Counted from the first letter of the stretch, positions 10,791 to 21,220 are shown. The stretch: 38,769 nt of DNA from Tannerellaceae bacterium (GCA_021204405.1 JAJPZJ010000076.1:1-38769), one strand, 5' to 3'. Program-made: numbers and translations. The notes: generated by a model from the sequence alone, not told the origin.

Positions 10791-12367
10791 ATGAAAAAGA
10801 AATCATTCTATATAGTTGCCCTTTGCGGAGCACTTCTATTACCCTCCATTTCCTGTACGGATCTGGGTGAAACAGTATACGGAGCAATAGATGCGGATAA
10901 TTTTGCCCGTACCGAAGAAGAGATTAATGGTATTATGGGACCCGTTTACCGGACCTTGTCGCAATATCATACACACACTACGTTCGGTGTGCTCGATTGT
11001 GCCGGCGATATGCCGATTGTTCCTACCCGCGTAGGTGGCGACTGGTATGATGCAGGCCAGTTCAGGGAATTACACCAGCATACATGGACAGCCAGCACCC
11101 AGGGAATAAGGAAATGCTGGGATATTGCTACCCGTGGGATGAGTATATGTAACCTGGCTTACACAACAGTGGAGAACAGCAAAGTAGACGAAACATTCAA
11201 AAAAAGGATATTGGCAGAAATACGGGGTATACGTGCTTTCTGGATTTATACGCTGGTAGACAACTGGGGTAACTTCCCACTGGTTACAGATTCAGAGAAT
11301 AAGGAATTGCCGGAGATTACTCCCCGTAAAGAGGCCTATAACTTCCTGGTAAAAGAATTAACTGAGATCAAAGACCAGCTTTACACAGCGGTTTCAGACC
11401 AGACTTACGGTAAGTTTACCAAAGGTTCCGCCCTTGTATTACTGGCCAAAACCTACCTGAATGCAGAAGCCTGGGAGGTAGATAGTCCGCGCTGGCAGGA
11501 GGTAATTGATGTTTGCGAGGAGGCTATGACCCTGGGATATATCCTGGAGCCCGACTATAAAACAAACTTTCAGATCAATAACGAAATTTCCCGCGAAGCG
11601 ATGCTCGCTGCTACTTACAGTGTAAACGACCCGGAGATCAAAGACTACCCGGAAACCCGTAACCAGCTTTTTCTGTGGACACTTCACTATAATGCAAGGA
11701 AAGCGCTCGGTATCCGTGCCGAAGGACATAATGGTTTGTGTGCACAACCGGATTACGTAAGATTGTACGAACCCGAAGATATACGTCTGGAAGCCTCTTT
11801 CCTGCTTGGAGAGATGAGAGACCCGGATACCGGAGAAATTCTGTTAACAGCACACGACCGGCCACTTATCCATACCATAGATGTTACGATTCTTAAAGAA
11901 GATAACAATTACGATCCGGCTACCGGATGGGGTGCTGTAAACCAGGAAGATGGCGCCCGCTGCTGGAAATGGCCCATTGATGCAAACGTAACCACTGCCG
12001 CTGAAAATGATATACATATTTTCAGGTATGCTGATATTTATTTAATGAAAGCTGAAGCCCTTATCAGGGTAGGTAGGAACGGCGAGGCTGTTTCTTTAAT
12101 AAATGAAATACGCGAGCGTGCATTTGGTACTCCGGATCATAATTATACCACCGTTACCCTTGCTGAATTGGAACTGGAAAGGAAACTGGAGTTTGCATGG
12201 GAAAACTTCTCCCGGCAGGATTGTATCCGCTTCGGTACTTTCCACGATGCACGTTTCGTTAAACCAGCCAATAGCGGAGATACCTACAGGAAAATATTCC
12301 TATCCCATTAACAGCCTGGCAGTCTAACCCAAACCTGGTACAGAATACAGGGTATCCTCCCTTCTAA
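10791..12367 (+). pseudogene. susD: SusD/RagB-family surface glycan-binding lipoprotein, C-terminus frameshifted
   Basis: The lipoprotein signal ends at SISC, followed by the SusD N-terminal (EEEINGIMGPVYRTL) and the usual C-terminal TPR-like elements (IFRYADIYLMKAEALIRVGR, ELERKLEFAWEN). It starts 26 bp after susC and would bind substrate above the SusC pore. The reading frame ends at 12311 in an odd tail (RKIFLSH). Adding one C to the CC at 12299-12300 instead gives FPIPLTAWQSNPNLVQNTGY, the typical SusD ending, with a stop at 12365-12367 and 525 residues. Only about the last 23 residues are lost, so some function may remain. Confidence 0.85.
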
Positions 12368-12396
12368 GTAAAGGTAACTCAGCCAACTGATAATCT

Positions 12397-12417
12397 ACCC
12401 CGGGTAAAACCCGGGGT
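12397..12417. terminator. GC-rich hairpin after susD
   Basis: An 8-bp stem (ACCCCGGG / CCCGGGGT) with a TAAAA loop lies just after the ancestral susD stop. There is no T run, so it is a weak candidate. Confidence 0.4.
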
Positions 12418-12450
12418 TATACATATGTAAATCCTCCGGACTTTATGTTT

Positions 12451-12813
12451 TTATAGGGTTGCTTTTTCCGTTTGGCTCACCTCTATCCCCCACCGGGCTA
12501 AATCCAGTACAATGGGTAGCAAAGTATAGCCGGCTTTGGTTAGCTGATATTCTACCTTTGGAGGAATCACCGCATATACAATCCGTTCTATCATACCACT
12601 TCTTTCCAACTCACGGATAGATTGCATAAACATCTTATTGCTGATCTGCGGCAGTGTACGCTGTAACTCTCCGGAGCGCAAAGGTCCATCTTTCAGGTGA
12701 AATACAATCATAAGCTTCCATTTGCCACTTATAATATCCATCGCAAGTTCCAGCGAACATAAATATTCTTTTCCATGGAAAAGAAATTTCTCTTTACCAC
12801 ATTGATAATCCAT
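12451..12813 (-). CDS. HxlR-family winged-helix transcriptional regulator
   Basis: This 120-residue protein has the HxlR hallmarks: an N-terminal cysteine (YLCSLELAMDIISGKWK), the winged helix (PLRSGELQRTLPQISNKMFMQ, LERSGMIERIVY) and the wing tail (VEYQLTKAGYTLLPIV). Members of the family often sense electrophiles or redox state through a cysteine and control oxidoreductase genes. It is divergent from a nitroreductase 106 bp away, which is the likely target. The gene is complete. Confidence 0.88.
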   Translation of the reverse strand: MDYQCGKEKFLFHGKEYLCSLELAMDIISGKWKLMIVFHLKDGPLRSGELQRTLPQISNKMFMQSIRELERSGMIERIVYAVIPPKVEYQLTKAGYTLLPIVLDLARWGIEVSQTEKATL

Positions 12814-12820
12814 ATTTTAC

Positions 12821-12886
12821 TCCTTTTGGTAACTATGTAACTATTTAGTAGGTACTTTCTACTTTGAAGTGAAGATAATACTTTTG
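12821..12886 (+). promoter_or_regulatory. Shared operator/promoter of hxlR and the nitroreductase gene
   Basis: TACTTTTG at 12879-12886 matches the -7 consensus for the nitroreductase gene. Just upstream are a direct repeat (GTAACTATGTAACT) and a dyad GTAG-N7-CTAC, a plausible HxlR binding site. The operator assignment is inference. Confidence 0.4.
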
Positions 12887-12919
12887 TCTGAATGAATAAA
12901 TAAAGTAAAAACCAATTGT

Positions 12920-13543
12920 ATGAATCTGTCTAAAATCCTGTATATCCTTTTTGTGGTATGCTCTTTTTTCCTGTACGCTTGTGGCGAAGGAAATAATAAT
13001 GGTCAAAGTAATATGTCAAACGCACGTACAACTATGGATGTAATTCATGAACGTACCAGTATCCGCGAATACACGCAACGTAAAGTATCCAGAGAAGACC
13101 TGGAAACACTTGTCCGGGCCGGTATGGCTGCCCCAAGTGCTATGAACAAACAGCCCTGGCAGTTTATTGTGATCGATGATACGGAAATACTGGCTAAAAT
13201 AGGCGAGCAACTGGCTACTTCGAAGATGGTAAAAGGGGCTCCGGCAGCAATCCTGGTTTGCGGCGACCTGCGAAAAGCCGGAGAAGGCTGGCTTGCAGAG
13301 TACTGGATACAAGACTGCTCGGCGGCATCGCAAAACATCCTGCTAGCCATTACTGAAATGGGTATGGGTAGTGTATGGACAAGTATTTATCCGGCTGAAA
13401 GCCGTTTGAAGTTTATCACGGAATTGCTGGATTTGCCTGAGCACATCATTCCCCTGAATGTGATCCCGGTTGGCTATCCTACAAAAAACAATCCTCCCAA
13501 AGATAAATGGAAACCGGAAAATGTACACTGGAATATCTGGTAA
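12920..13543 (+). CDS. Nitroreductase-family FMN oxidoreductase with lipoprotein signal
   Basis: This 207-residue protein carries the nitroreductase fold: the FMN-binding RTSIREYTQRKVS, the AMAAPSAMNKQPWQF-type loop (here GMAAPSAMNKQPWQF) and the C-terminal GYPTKNNPPKDKW. Unusually, it begins with a lipoprotein signal (ILYILFVVCSFFLYAC), so it should sit on the periplasmic side of a membrane. It probably reduces quinone- or nitro-like compounds with a reduced nicotinamide or another donor; the substrate is unknown. The divergent HxlR gene suggests induction by electrophilic or redox stress. It is complete. Confidence 0.85.
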   Translation: MNLSKILYILFVVCSFFLYACGEGNNNGQSNMSNARTTMDVIHERTSIREYTQRKVSREDLETLVRAGMAAPSAMNKQPWQFIVIDDTEILAKIGEQLATSKMVKGAPAAILVCGDLRKAGEGWLAEYWIQDCSAASQNILLAITEMGMGSVWTSIYPAESRLKFITELLDLPEHIIPLNVIPVGYPTKNNPPKDKWKPENVHWNIW

Positions 13544-13558
13544 GCCAAACGGTTCATT

Positions 13559-13664
13559 AAGGCACGGAGTGGTGTAAAACGAGGCACGGAGAACTATCCA
13601 GTGAGGCACGGAACGTTGAGATTATCCGTGCCTCACTGGATAGTTCTCCGTGCCTCGTTTTACA
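13559..13664. repeat. Perfect 40-bp inverted repeat built from 22-nt units (bidirectional terminator candidate)
   Basis: The arms 13573-13612 and 13625-13664 are exactly complementary over 40 bp with a 12-nt loop. The left side consists of three 22-nt units beginning A/G-AGGCACGGA (13559, 13581, 13603). It lies between convergent genes ending at 13543 and 13702, so it could stop transcription from both sides, but it is much longer than a normal terminator and lacks a T run. Confidence 0.8.
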
Positions 13665-13701
13665 ACCGGCCGCAGGATACTCAAATAACCAACCTGCATC
13701 T

Positions 13702-14903
13702 TCAGAAAGCCTCCGTCATATTCATATAAAACAGAGTTCCCCCGTTACGGAAGTTATGTCCTACATCTACACGTACATTCATACGGGGCTGTACCTCAAT
13801 ACGTAATCCCAGGCCGGCATTTGGAAGTACTCCTTTTATTTTGGTGGGTGTAGGCCCCATAAAACCACTACCCGCCCATGCAGCATACCCCAGACGGTTT
13901 ACCAGTCTTTTAAGTTTTGTACTACCATCGGTATTGACCATCTGCCGGTATTCGGCTAACAGTACATGGGAAGATTTGTCGCGGTATTGCCCCATATAGT
14001 ACCCACGCAGGTCGAAAGGGGTACCGGTCAATGTATATTTATTAATTGGTATATCTCCGAACCCGTACTTACTCTGTACCGTCCAGGCCAATACTTTACG
14101 TTTGCCTACCAACTGGAACTGGCGGTATTCAAGTTCCAGTTTATAAAAATTATTATCACTGCCCAATACCTTATTATACCATAAGCCTTTAGCATCCAGA
14201 TAAATTCCACTATATGCATTGGCGGGAATATCGCGGGTATCATAGGTAACAAGGAATCCAAGTCCGGAACTAAAATTGCTGTATCCCTCTTTTGTTCCTC
14301 CGTCAGCTATATAAGAGGGATCGCGGATAATACCTTCGGCCGGGTCTTTAAACCTGTCGTAGTTGAGGTCAAATTGCGGGCCGACAAAGAAATCGGTATC
14401 TTTTATACGAAACAGGAACCAGGGATTGACCTGAAACTGGTTATATCGGAATTCACTGGTTTCCTTTCCGCGTTTATAATTTTTGTTGGTACTATATCCT
14501 ACTCCATAATAATTGTCGAGTGTATTTTTATACTTAAACTGACCGAATATACGGAACTTATCCTCTTTAAAAAATAGTTGGGGACGGATTACCAGGTTGA
14601 ATCCACCTTTAAACATAACCGCAAAAGCCAGCGGAACTACAGAGCGCATCTGGGAGGTATCACCGGCATTCATCCGGAAGGTTAAGAGGGCACTTCCTCC
14701 CACCAATAAACCATAGTCGGGTGTATAGCTGGGACCACCCAGAATACTATATCGCAAATTACGGGGAGACTTTTGTTTGATAACCTGTCCGGAAGCAAGA
14801 TAAGCTGCAGTATCAGCTACATAGGAAGCACTCATTTCCTGCGATCCTACCTGCTGTATACCTACAAATAAATTAAAAAAGAGAAAATAATTCTTTTCCG
14901 CAT
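13702..14903 (-). pseudogene. Omp85/BamA-TamA-like outer-membrane barrel, signal peptide frameshifted
   Basis: The product resembles the C-terminal beta-barrel of Omp85 proteins (DTRDIPANAYSGIYLDAKGL, TGTPFDLRGYYMGQYRD, VLPNAGLGLRIEVQPRMNVR, GHNF). No POTRA domains are present, as in the single-barrel BamA/TamA-like proteins common in Bacteroidetes. The long frame begins only at 14835 without a signal peptide. From an ATG at 14903 another frame encodes a good one (MRKRIIFSFLIYL) and stops after codon 13. Adding one base to the AAA (plus strand) at 14866-14868 joins them into a 400-residue secreted protein. As read, the barrel would stay in the cytoplasm. Confidence 0.72.
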
Positions 14904-15071
14904 ATATTTTAGCCTACATATTATACCGGATAAGCTTTTATATATCCTGTAATCAACAATGCGGCATCAGATAAAGTTCGACATTTATGCATATGAACAC
15001 GGCGCATGTATCTTTAAACACTTAAAAAAACTTTTGGGCCTCTATGTTCAACTATTATTTCGATCCCAAAG

Positions 15072-17227
15072 TTATTTATTTTTTTTGAATAGGCTTGTCA
15101 GCACGTTGGCCAGTTCCTCAAACCCTTCACTGGCATCCGAATAGGGTATGTCCTGCAACGCTCCTACTTCCTGGTCGCCAATCCCTATTTGCATAGGGAA
15201 AATCAGGATATAGTTATAGTTCAGGAAATATTTATTCAGGTAAAGGGGCACTGAGACCATATTTCTTGTATAGGATGGATAGTTTTTCCGGCTCATAATG
15301 ATAATCAGTGCATCGTCTTCTTTCACATCCCTGGAAATTATCAAAAAGTCTTTCCACTCGGTAAACTCATTAAATTCTACTTCTATAAAATTCTTTTGCT
15401 GTACCTCTTTAAGGATACCGATCATATTATTATTGGCATAAAATACAATTTTACTTCCGGAGTTTCTGCTGATATTTCAGAGGCGCACCAGCCAGTAAGG
15501 AAACCCGATCTCTTTTTCCGCATTCGGCGGAATAACAACCAGATACCGTTTTACAGTAGACAAGGGCTGAGACGGGCGGTAGATTAAAGTGGCGGTAGGA
15601 CACTTAGAAAGGACTTTATCGATCAATTTCCCAAGAAAGTTGGTCGATATCTCTCCATGCTTTTTCAGCCCCAGTACAATATCAGTTATTTTCAATTCCC
15701 ATACGGCATTCCGGATTGCATTTACAGGTTCCTCGTCATACCGCAACATAGTACCCAGCTTATTATCCGTGGCAATGGCGGTTTCTACCGCTTTTTCCAG
15801 CAGCTTGTTTCCTTTCTTTTCTGCTGTAGTATCCGGTGTACCCGATGGAATCACATGCAAGGCTGTCATGGCAGCCTTATTCAGTTTGGATTTGATGGTT
15901 ACAGCCAGGTTGATGAGTTCGTTTACATTTTCCGGATAACTTACCGGGATCAATATCCTGTCTTCACTCTCTTCATTATCTACCAGTTCTTCCTCTGACA
16001 ATTCGGCAATGGCCACTTCCTGCGAAGCCTTCTGGGTTGCAAACGAAGCAATAATACAGGTGATAAGGATCATTATAATTGTTCCGTTCAGGATACTGTC
16101 GTCCAGTAGCCGGATCGCCTCTCCTTCAGGTGTACTTCCTATTATCACCTCGTATCCTACCAATACGGCAGCCAGTGTGGCCGCTGCCTGCGAATTACTT
16201 AATCCGAAGATCAGGAGACCCTCTTTTTTGTATACCGGAATATTTTTCCGGTAAGCCAGGCGGCACTAAATTTAGAAGTTACGGCAATCACAGTCATAAC
16301 CGTTGCCACTTGAATAGTGCTCCAATCACTAATAAATGCCCTGTAATCAATTAGCATCCCTACCCCTATCAGGAAAAACGGAATAAACAGCGCATTCCCA
16401 ACAAACTCAATCCTGTTCAATAAAGCAGAGGTGGCAGGGATCAGCCTGTTTAAAGCGATGCCGGCAAGAAAAGCACTGATGATAGCTTCCAGCCCAGCCA
16501 ACTCGGCTAAGAAAGAGGCCAGGAAGACCAATCCTAACACAAAAATATATTTGCTTATCCGGTCTTCTACCTTTTTAAAGAACCAGCGGGCAAGATAGGG
16601 AAAGCCAAACAAGACCACAGTACCAAATAAAAGTGTTGAAACAATAAGGCGAATCCAGAAAAGATTAGTAAGCTCCCCGGTTTCCATTCCTACAATGACA
16701 GCCAACACCAGTAATGCCAGTGTATCTGTAATAACCGTACCGGCAATGGTAACTGTTACTGCCCTGTTTTTGGTGAGCCCGTATTTACTGACAATAGGAT
16801 AAGTGAGCAGTGTATGGGAAGCATACATACTGGCAAGCAATACAGCAGTCGGAACGGCTAAATTCAACAAATACACTCCACTAAGTATCCCCAGGGTCAT
16901 AGGTATGGAAAAGGTAAGTAACCCAAAAGCCAGCTCCTTTTTGCTATTCTTTTTAAAATCGGCCATATTCATTTCCAGGCCTGCTACAAACATAAGGTAG
17001 AGGAGACCTACGGTTCCGAATAAAACGATACTACTATCCCTCTCCAGCAGGTTAAGTCCGTTTGGCCCTATAACCGCTCCGGCAATGATCAGCCCTACCA
17101 GATCAGGTATTTTAAGGTAATGTAGCAAAACCGGTGCCAACAAGATGATAAAGAGTATGATCGCAAAGATCAATACCGGATTATCCAAAGGTAAGGAAAG
17201 GCTTATTACAGATAAAAGGTTGGTCAT
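15072..17227 (-). pseudogene. CPA2-type cation:proton antiporter with C-terminal USP-like region, two lesions
   Basis: The ATG at 17227 (MTNLLSVISLSL) starts a polytopic membrane part of about 12 hydrophobic segments with the CPA2 motif (LKIPDLVGLIIAGAVIGPNG). A hydrophilic tail with two universal-stress-like segments follows (RILIPVSYPENVNELINLA, TVKRYLVVIPPNAEKE). Two lesions break it. The T6 run (plus strand) at 16224-16229 is one base short, ending frame 1 at 16211. An in-frame TGA at 15477-15479 replaces a residue in WLVRL-x-NISRN, plausibly Trp. Repair gives 718 residues, normal for this Bacteroidetes family. The loss falls before and within the regulatory tail. Confidence 0.82.
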
Positions 17228-17265
17228 AAGTGTGCATATTTTATACAATATTCATCTATTACCTA

Positions 17266-17273
17266 CAAATTTA
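17266..17273 (-). promoter_or_regulatory. -7 box of the antiporter gene
   Basis: The minus strand reads TAAATTTG, matching TAnnTTTG, 39 nt upstream of the ATG at 17227. Confidence 0.4.
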
Positions 17274-17370
17274 CCATTTTTACCGGTAAATTCAAGGATA
17301 TACCTCCTTTACTCTTCCAAGCCGGAAGCAAGATGCATAAAGCCACTTACTTTTAACGGCTTACAATAAA

Positions 17371-18165
17371 TTATTTCCAAAAGGATATTTGTGGAATATT
17401 CGGAAAAGTAAATAAATCTAACTTACCTGAACCGGTAGGTAGCACCCAATGAAAATAAATGTTACGCATGGTAAAATGGATAGGCACTTCTCCGGAGAAA
17501 TAGAGGATAAAGCCCCAGGTAAAATCGGCAAAGAACCCTACATGTTCATTCATACGGAATTCGGCTCCGGCCAAACCTCCCTGGTCAAACTTGCGCACAT
17601 CTTTCGTGTAATTCAAGGTGGCATATTCAATATGACGCTCCTGTTGGATAGGGTTCTCTACCAGGATCATAACATCTGACACATCCCCTTTAAACTTCCG
17701 GTGTAATGTCTCTCCCATATAAATACCTGCTTTTACCTGCCATTTATTGGTGATCCGGAAAGCACCATATACAGGTTGTACCAGGTAAAGCGTAGTGACT
17801 TGCGTTGTATTTTTACCGGTCACATATCCTGTTAATGTTCCCAGGTTAGGAACATCCACACTTAAATGTACATCTGTTACACCGGTATGTACATTCATAC
17901 CTTTCCAGTCTAATGTCAATCCTGTACCAATCCCCCATCTTTCATTAAAGAAGTAAGCCAGATTCACACCAAACTTCGGATTGAATTTGGGATTGTATCT
18001 TGTAATATCCAGTTGTTTCGGAACAGGAACCGGTGTAGTAAAACCGATATTGGCTCCAAACAGCAAACTAATATCTATTCCTCTTTCCATTTCCTGCACC
18101 TGTGAAGTAATAGAGCAAAATAAACTAATTATCCCGACACAAACTGTAATTATTCTATATTGCAT
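17371..18165 (-). pseudogene. Porin-like (PorT-type) outer-membrane beta-barrel with altered C-terminus
   Basis: A 264-residue frame encodes a signal peptide (MQYRIITVCVGIISLFCSI) and a small barrel of alternating strands (FNPKFGVNLAYFFNERWGIG, GGLAGAEFRMNEHVGFFADF). The natural ending is lost. After NIYFH the frame reads WVLPTGSGK and runs 22 residues into unrelated sequence. Adding one base to the AA (plus strand) at 17448-17449 gives NIYFHLGATYRFR and a stop at 17423-17425, the standard aromatic last strand, with 247 residues in total. Since that strand is the recognition signal for barrel assembly, the product as read should assemble poorly. The substrate is unknown. Confidence 0.68.
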
Positions 18166-18310
18166 ATCCCTTTTTTCTTCTATTTATTTTGTTCCTAACA
18201 GGAAATAAAGGGAATTGTTTTCCCTGAAACCATCTACTATCCTCTTAAAAATTCCCTTCTCCCCGCAGAGATGTCCGGCAAACGTCTTTACCAAGGCCAT
18301 TAACCAATAC

Positions 18311-18338
18311 GGGGACGTATCTTCTCCGATACGCCCCC
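18311..18338 (-). terminator. Hairpin terminator after the first GAPDH gene
   Basis: GGGGaCGTATC / GATACGcCCCC forms an 11-position stem with one mismatch and a 6-nt loop, 34 bp after the gap stop. It has no obvious T run. Confidence 0.5.
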
Positions 18339-18372
18339 GCTATGCTCAGTTTATAATAAACGATATGCAAAT

Positions 18373-19407
<1,035 letters not shown>

Positions 19408-19446
19408 CTAAAGATGATAATCTATTTTTCCCTTTACCATCCAATG

Positions 19447-19454
19447 CAAAGGTA
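19447..19454 (-). promoter_or_regulatory. -7 box of gap copy 1
   Basis: The minus strand reads TACCTTTG (TAnnTTTG), 67 nt upstream of the gap ATG. Confidence 0.5.
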
Positions 19455-19519
19455 AAGCAAACTTAAATTGGCAGCAATGACATATTATCTACAGATACTG
19501 CCATTTTAATAATTACGTT

Positions 19520-19527
19520 TACCTTTG
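19520..19527 (+). promoter_or_regulatory. -7 box of the GlxA/AraC regulator gene
   Basis: TACCTTTG matches TAnnTTTG. Transcription would begin near 19534, leaving almost no leader before the ATG at 19539, so translation may start at the ATG at 19548 or 19560. The same octamer serves the divergent gap gene. Confidence 0.5.
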
Positions 19528-19538
19528 CGAGCAGGAAG

Positions 19539-20549
19539 ATGGCTATTATGGATAAACAAATGAATATCAAACATGTTGTATTCCTGGTACCTCCCTCCTC
19601 TACCCTGTTGGATACCTGTGGCCCAATGGATGTTTTCCAGCGGGTTATAGATAACATGGAGCAATTGGGAAAGAAGGTGGGTTTTACCTATCGTATCCAC
19701 CTTGTATCTACCAGGAAGGCGTGCCGGATACTGGTTTCTTCCGGTATATCCATTATAAGTGAAGGATGCTATAAAAATATAAACTATCCGATCGATACCC
19801 TTATCATTCCGGGCTTACCGCAAAAACAGGAATATAAAGTCGAGAAGGATGTTCTGGAGTGGATCAAAGAGCAGGCCGGAAAAGTTCGCCGCATCTGTTC
19901 TGTCTGTGCCGGTACCTTCATGTTGGCAGAAGCCGGTGTATTAACCCATAAAAAAGCAACCACCCATTGGATGCTCTGTGATAAAATGACAAAAAATTTC
20001 CCGGATATCACAGTAAATCCGGAAGCCATTTTTGTAAAAGACGGGAATGTTTATACCTCAGCCGGCATTACTACAGGTATGAACCTGGCACTGGCATTGA
20101 TAGAGGAAGACCTGGGGAAAAGTTTTGCCTTGCAGATTGCACGTATTATGATGCTGTACCTCAAACGTCCCGGCAACCAGATGCAATACAGTATCGTACT
20201 GGAGTCCCAGCAAACAGACCATCAGCCTATCCGGAAAGCGATTGATTGGGTTTATACCCATTTAGAGGAAGAGATAACGGTTGAAAAACTAGCGGAATAC
20301 ACCCTGATGAGTCCCCGCAATTTTGCACGTGTATTTGTACGCGAACTCCATATAACTCCTATGAAATATGTAGAGAAACTACGGCTTGAAACAGCTACCC
20401 GTTACCTTACGGAAACACATCTTACCATAGATGAGATAGCGGGTTTATGCGGACTTAAGAACTCCACCAATATGAGCCGCCTGTTCCTGAATATATTCGG
20501 AATCACTCCCAGCCAATACAGAAGGAATTTTAAAAGCTCGCTCAATTAA
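19539..20549 (+). CDS. GlxA-family transcriptional regulator (DJ-1/PfpI domain plus AraC HTH)
   Basis: This 336-residue protein joins an N-terminal DJ-1/PfpI-like domain (about 10-190; nucleophile-elbow CSVCAGTFMLAEAG with C123) to a C-terminal AraC DNA-binding domain (about 230-330; EEITVEKLAEYTLMSPRNFA, TIDEIAGLCGLKNSTNMSRL, FGITPSQYRRNF). That architecture defines GlxA-type regulators; the ligand is unknown. The start is uncertain: ATGs lie at 19539, 19548 and 19560, and the -7 box favours one of the later two. The gene is divergent from gap copy 1 and converges with a small membrane protein gene 19 bp downstream. It is complete. Confidence 0.87.
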   Translation: MAIMDKQMNIKHVVFLVPPSSTLLDTCGPMDVFQRVIDNMEQLGKKVGFTYRIHLVSTRKACRILVSSGISIISEGCYKNINYPIDTLIIPGLPQKQEYKVEKDVLEWIKEQAGKVRRICSVCAGTFMLAEAGVLTHKKATTHWMLCDKMTKNFPDITVNPEAIFVKDGNVYTSAGITTGMNLALALIEEDLGKSFALQIARIMMLYLKRPGNQMQYSIVLESQQTDHQPIRKAIDWVYTHLEEEITVEKLAEYTLMSPRNFARVFVRELHITPMKYVEKLRLETATRYLTETHLTIDEIAGLCGLKNSTNMSRLFLNIFGITPSQYRRNFKSSLN

Positions 20550-20568
20550 TCTGGAAAATAATTAGTGT

Positions 20569-20856
20569 TTACAGCCATTTAAATATAATCACCAGTACAA
20601 CTATCACCAGCAATGTGGCACACAGAATGCCTAACAGGATACGTGAACGATACCGTTGCTCATTCAATTCCCGCTCTTTTAGCTGCCGGTTGATCTTTTC
20701 CAGTTCTTCAAGCGTAATTGCCGGTTGTTCATTAACAGATTCACTGTGCAGGCTAGTTTCCTGCATATCTTTTCTCTTCTCCCGCCGCCGGTTACGTAGC
20801 TCCCGGTTCTCCTTGTCGCGGCGTATCATATCAAAAACATGTCCTGCAAAACTCAT
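20569..20856 (-). CDS. Small C-terminally anchored hypothetical membrane protein
   Basis: This 95-residue protein is not recognised. Residues 1-70 are highly charged and helical (IRRDKENRELRNRRREKRKD, then ITLEELEKINRQLKEREL), predicting a coiled coil. Residues about 73-93 form one transmembrane segment (ILLGILCATLLVIVVLVIIF), so it is a tail-anchored type protein with a cytoplasmic coil. It lies 109 bp downstream of the rubredoxin gene on the same strand and may be co-transcribed with it. Confidence 0.65.
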   Translation of the reverse strand: MSFAGHVFDMIRRDKENRELRNRRREKRKDMQETSLHSESVNEQPAITLEELEKINRQLKERELNEQRYRSRILLGILCATLLVIVVLVIIFKWL

Positions 20857-20965
20857 CGTTTAATTCCTCGTTTTTTTATACAGCAGATAAACATCAGTAA
20901 AGTAGCTATAGAAACCAGCATTCCCGGGAGATAATTAAACCGGATAGCTATTACTCCGGCTCTTT

Positions 20966-21129
20966 TCAGTCTTCCGGAGAGAACTCTTCTTTTCCTACTC
21001 CACAGGGAGGACATACCCGATCTTCAGGCAAATCATCGAATAACGTTCCTGCTACTATTCTATTATCCGGATCACCCTCTGCAGGATCATATACATATCC
21101 GCATACATCACATACATATTTTTGCATAC
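20966..21129 (-). pseudogene. Rubredoxin, frameshifted in an A-run at codons 2-4
   Basis: The body is an unmistakable rubredoxin: [18 protein letters not shown], then [20 protein letters not shown]. The four cysteines (CxxC and CxxC) ligate one iron for electron transfer in the cytoplasm. It is about 54 residues, the standard size. The only ATG in reach (21129) is out of frame with the body because of the T7 run (plus strand) at 21119-21125, where T8 (or T5) would give MQ-K(K)-YVCDVCG. The frame of the body has a stop shortly upstream and no start. The length becomes a multiple of three with one added base. It is too short and too shifted to show as an open frame. Confidence 0.78.
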
Positions 21130-21182
21130 TCTCTGGATTAAAAAGTTGTTATCAATTAGTTTGATTGTCTCCATACAAATAT

Positions 21183-21220
21183 ACCTTTCTTATTATTCAT
21201 AAAAAAATAATAAGAAAGGT
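21183..21220. repeat. Perfect 15-bp palindromic stem between rubredoxin and ferritin-like genes
   Basis: ACCTTTCTTATTATT at 21183-21197 pairs exactly with 21206-21220 (loop 8 nt). It sits in the 209-bp divergent spacer, about 54 bp from the rubredoxin start and 118 bp from the ferritin-like start, where an operator would be expected. The A/T-rich loop and lack of a gene end argue against a terminator. Confidence 0.55.

Noticed and set aside
15477..15479. TGA recoded as tryptophan or selenocysteine
   Set aside because: TGG is used throughout, TGA ends other frames (for example xusC at 5329-5331), and no selenocysteine element is apparent after the codon.
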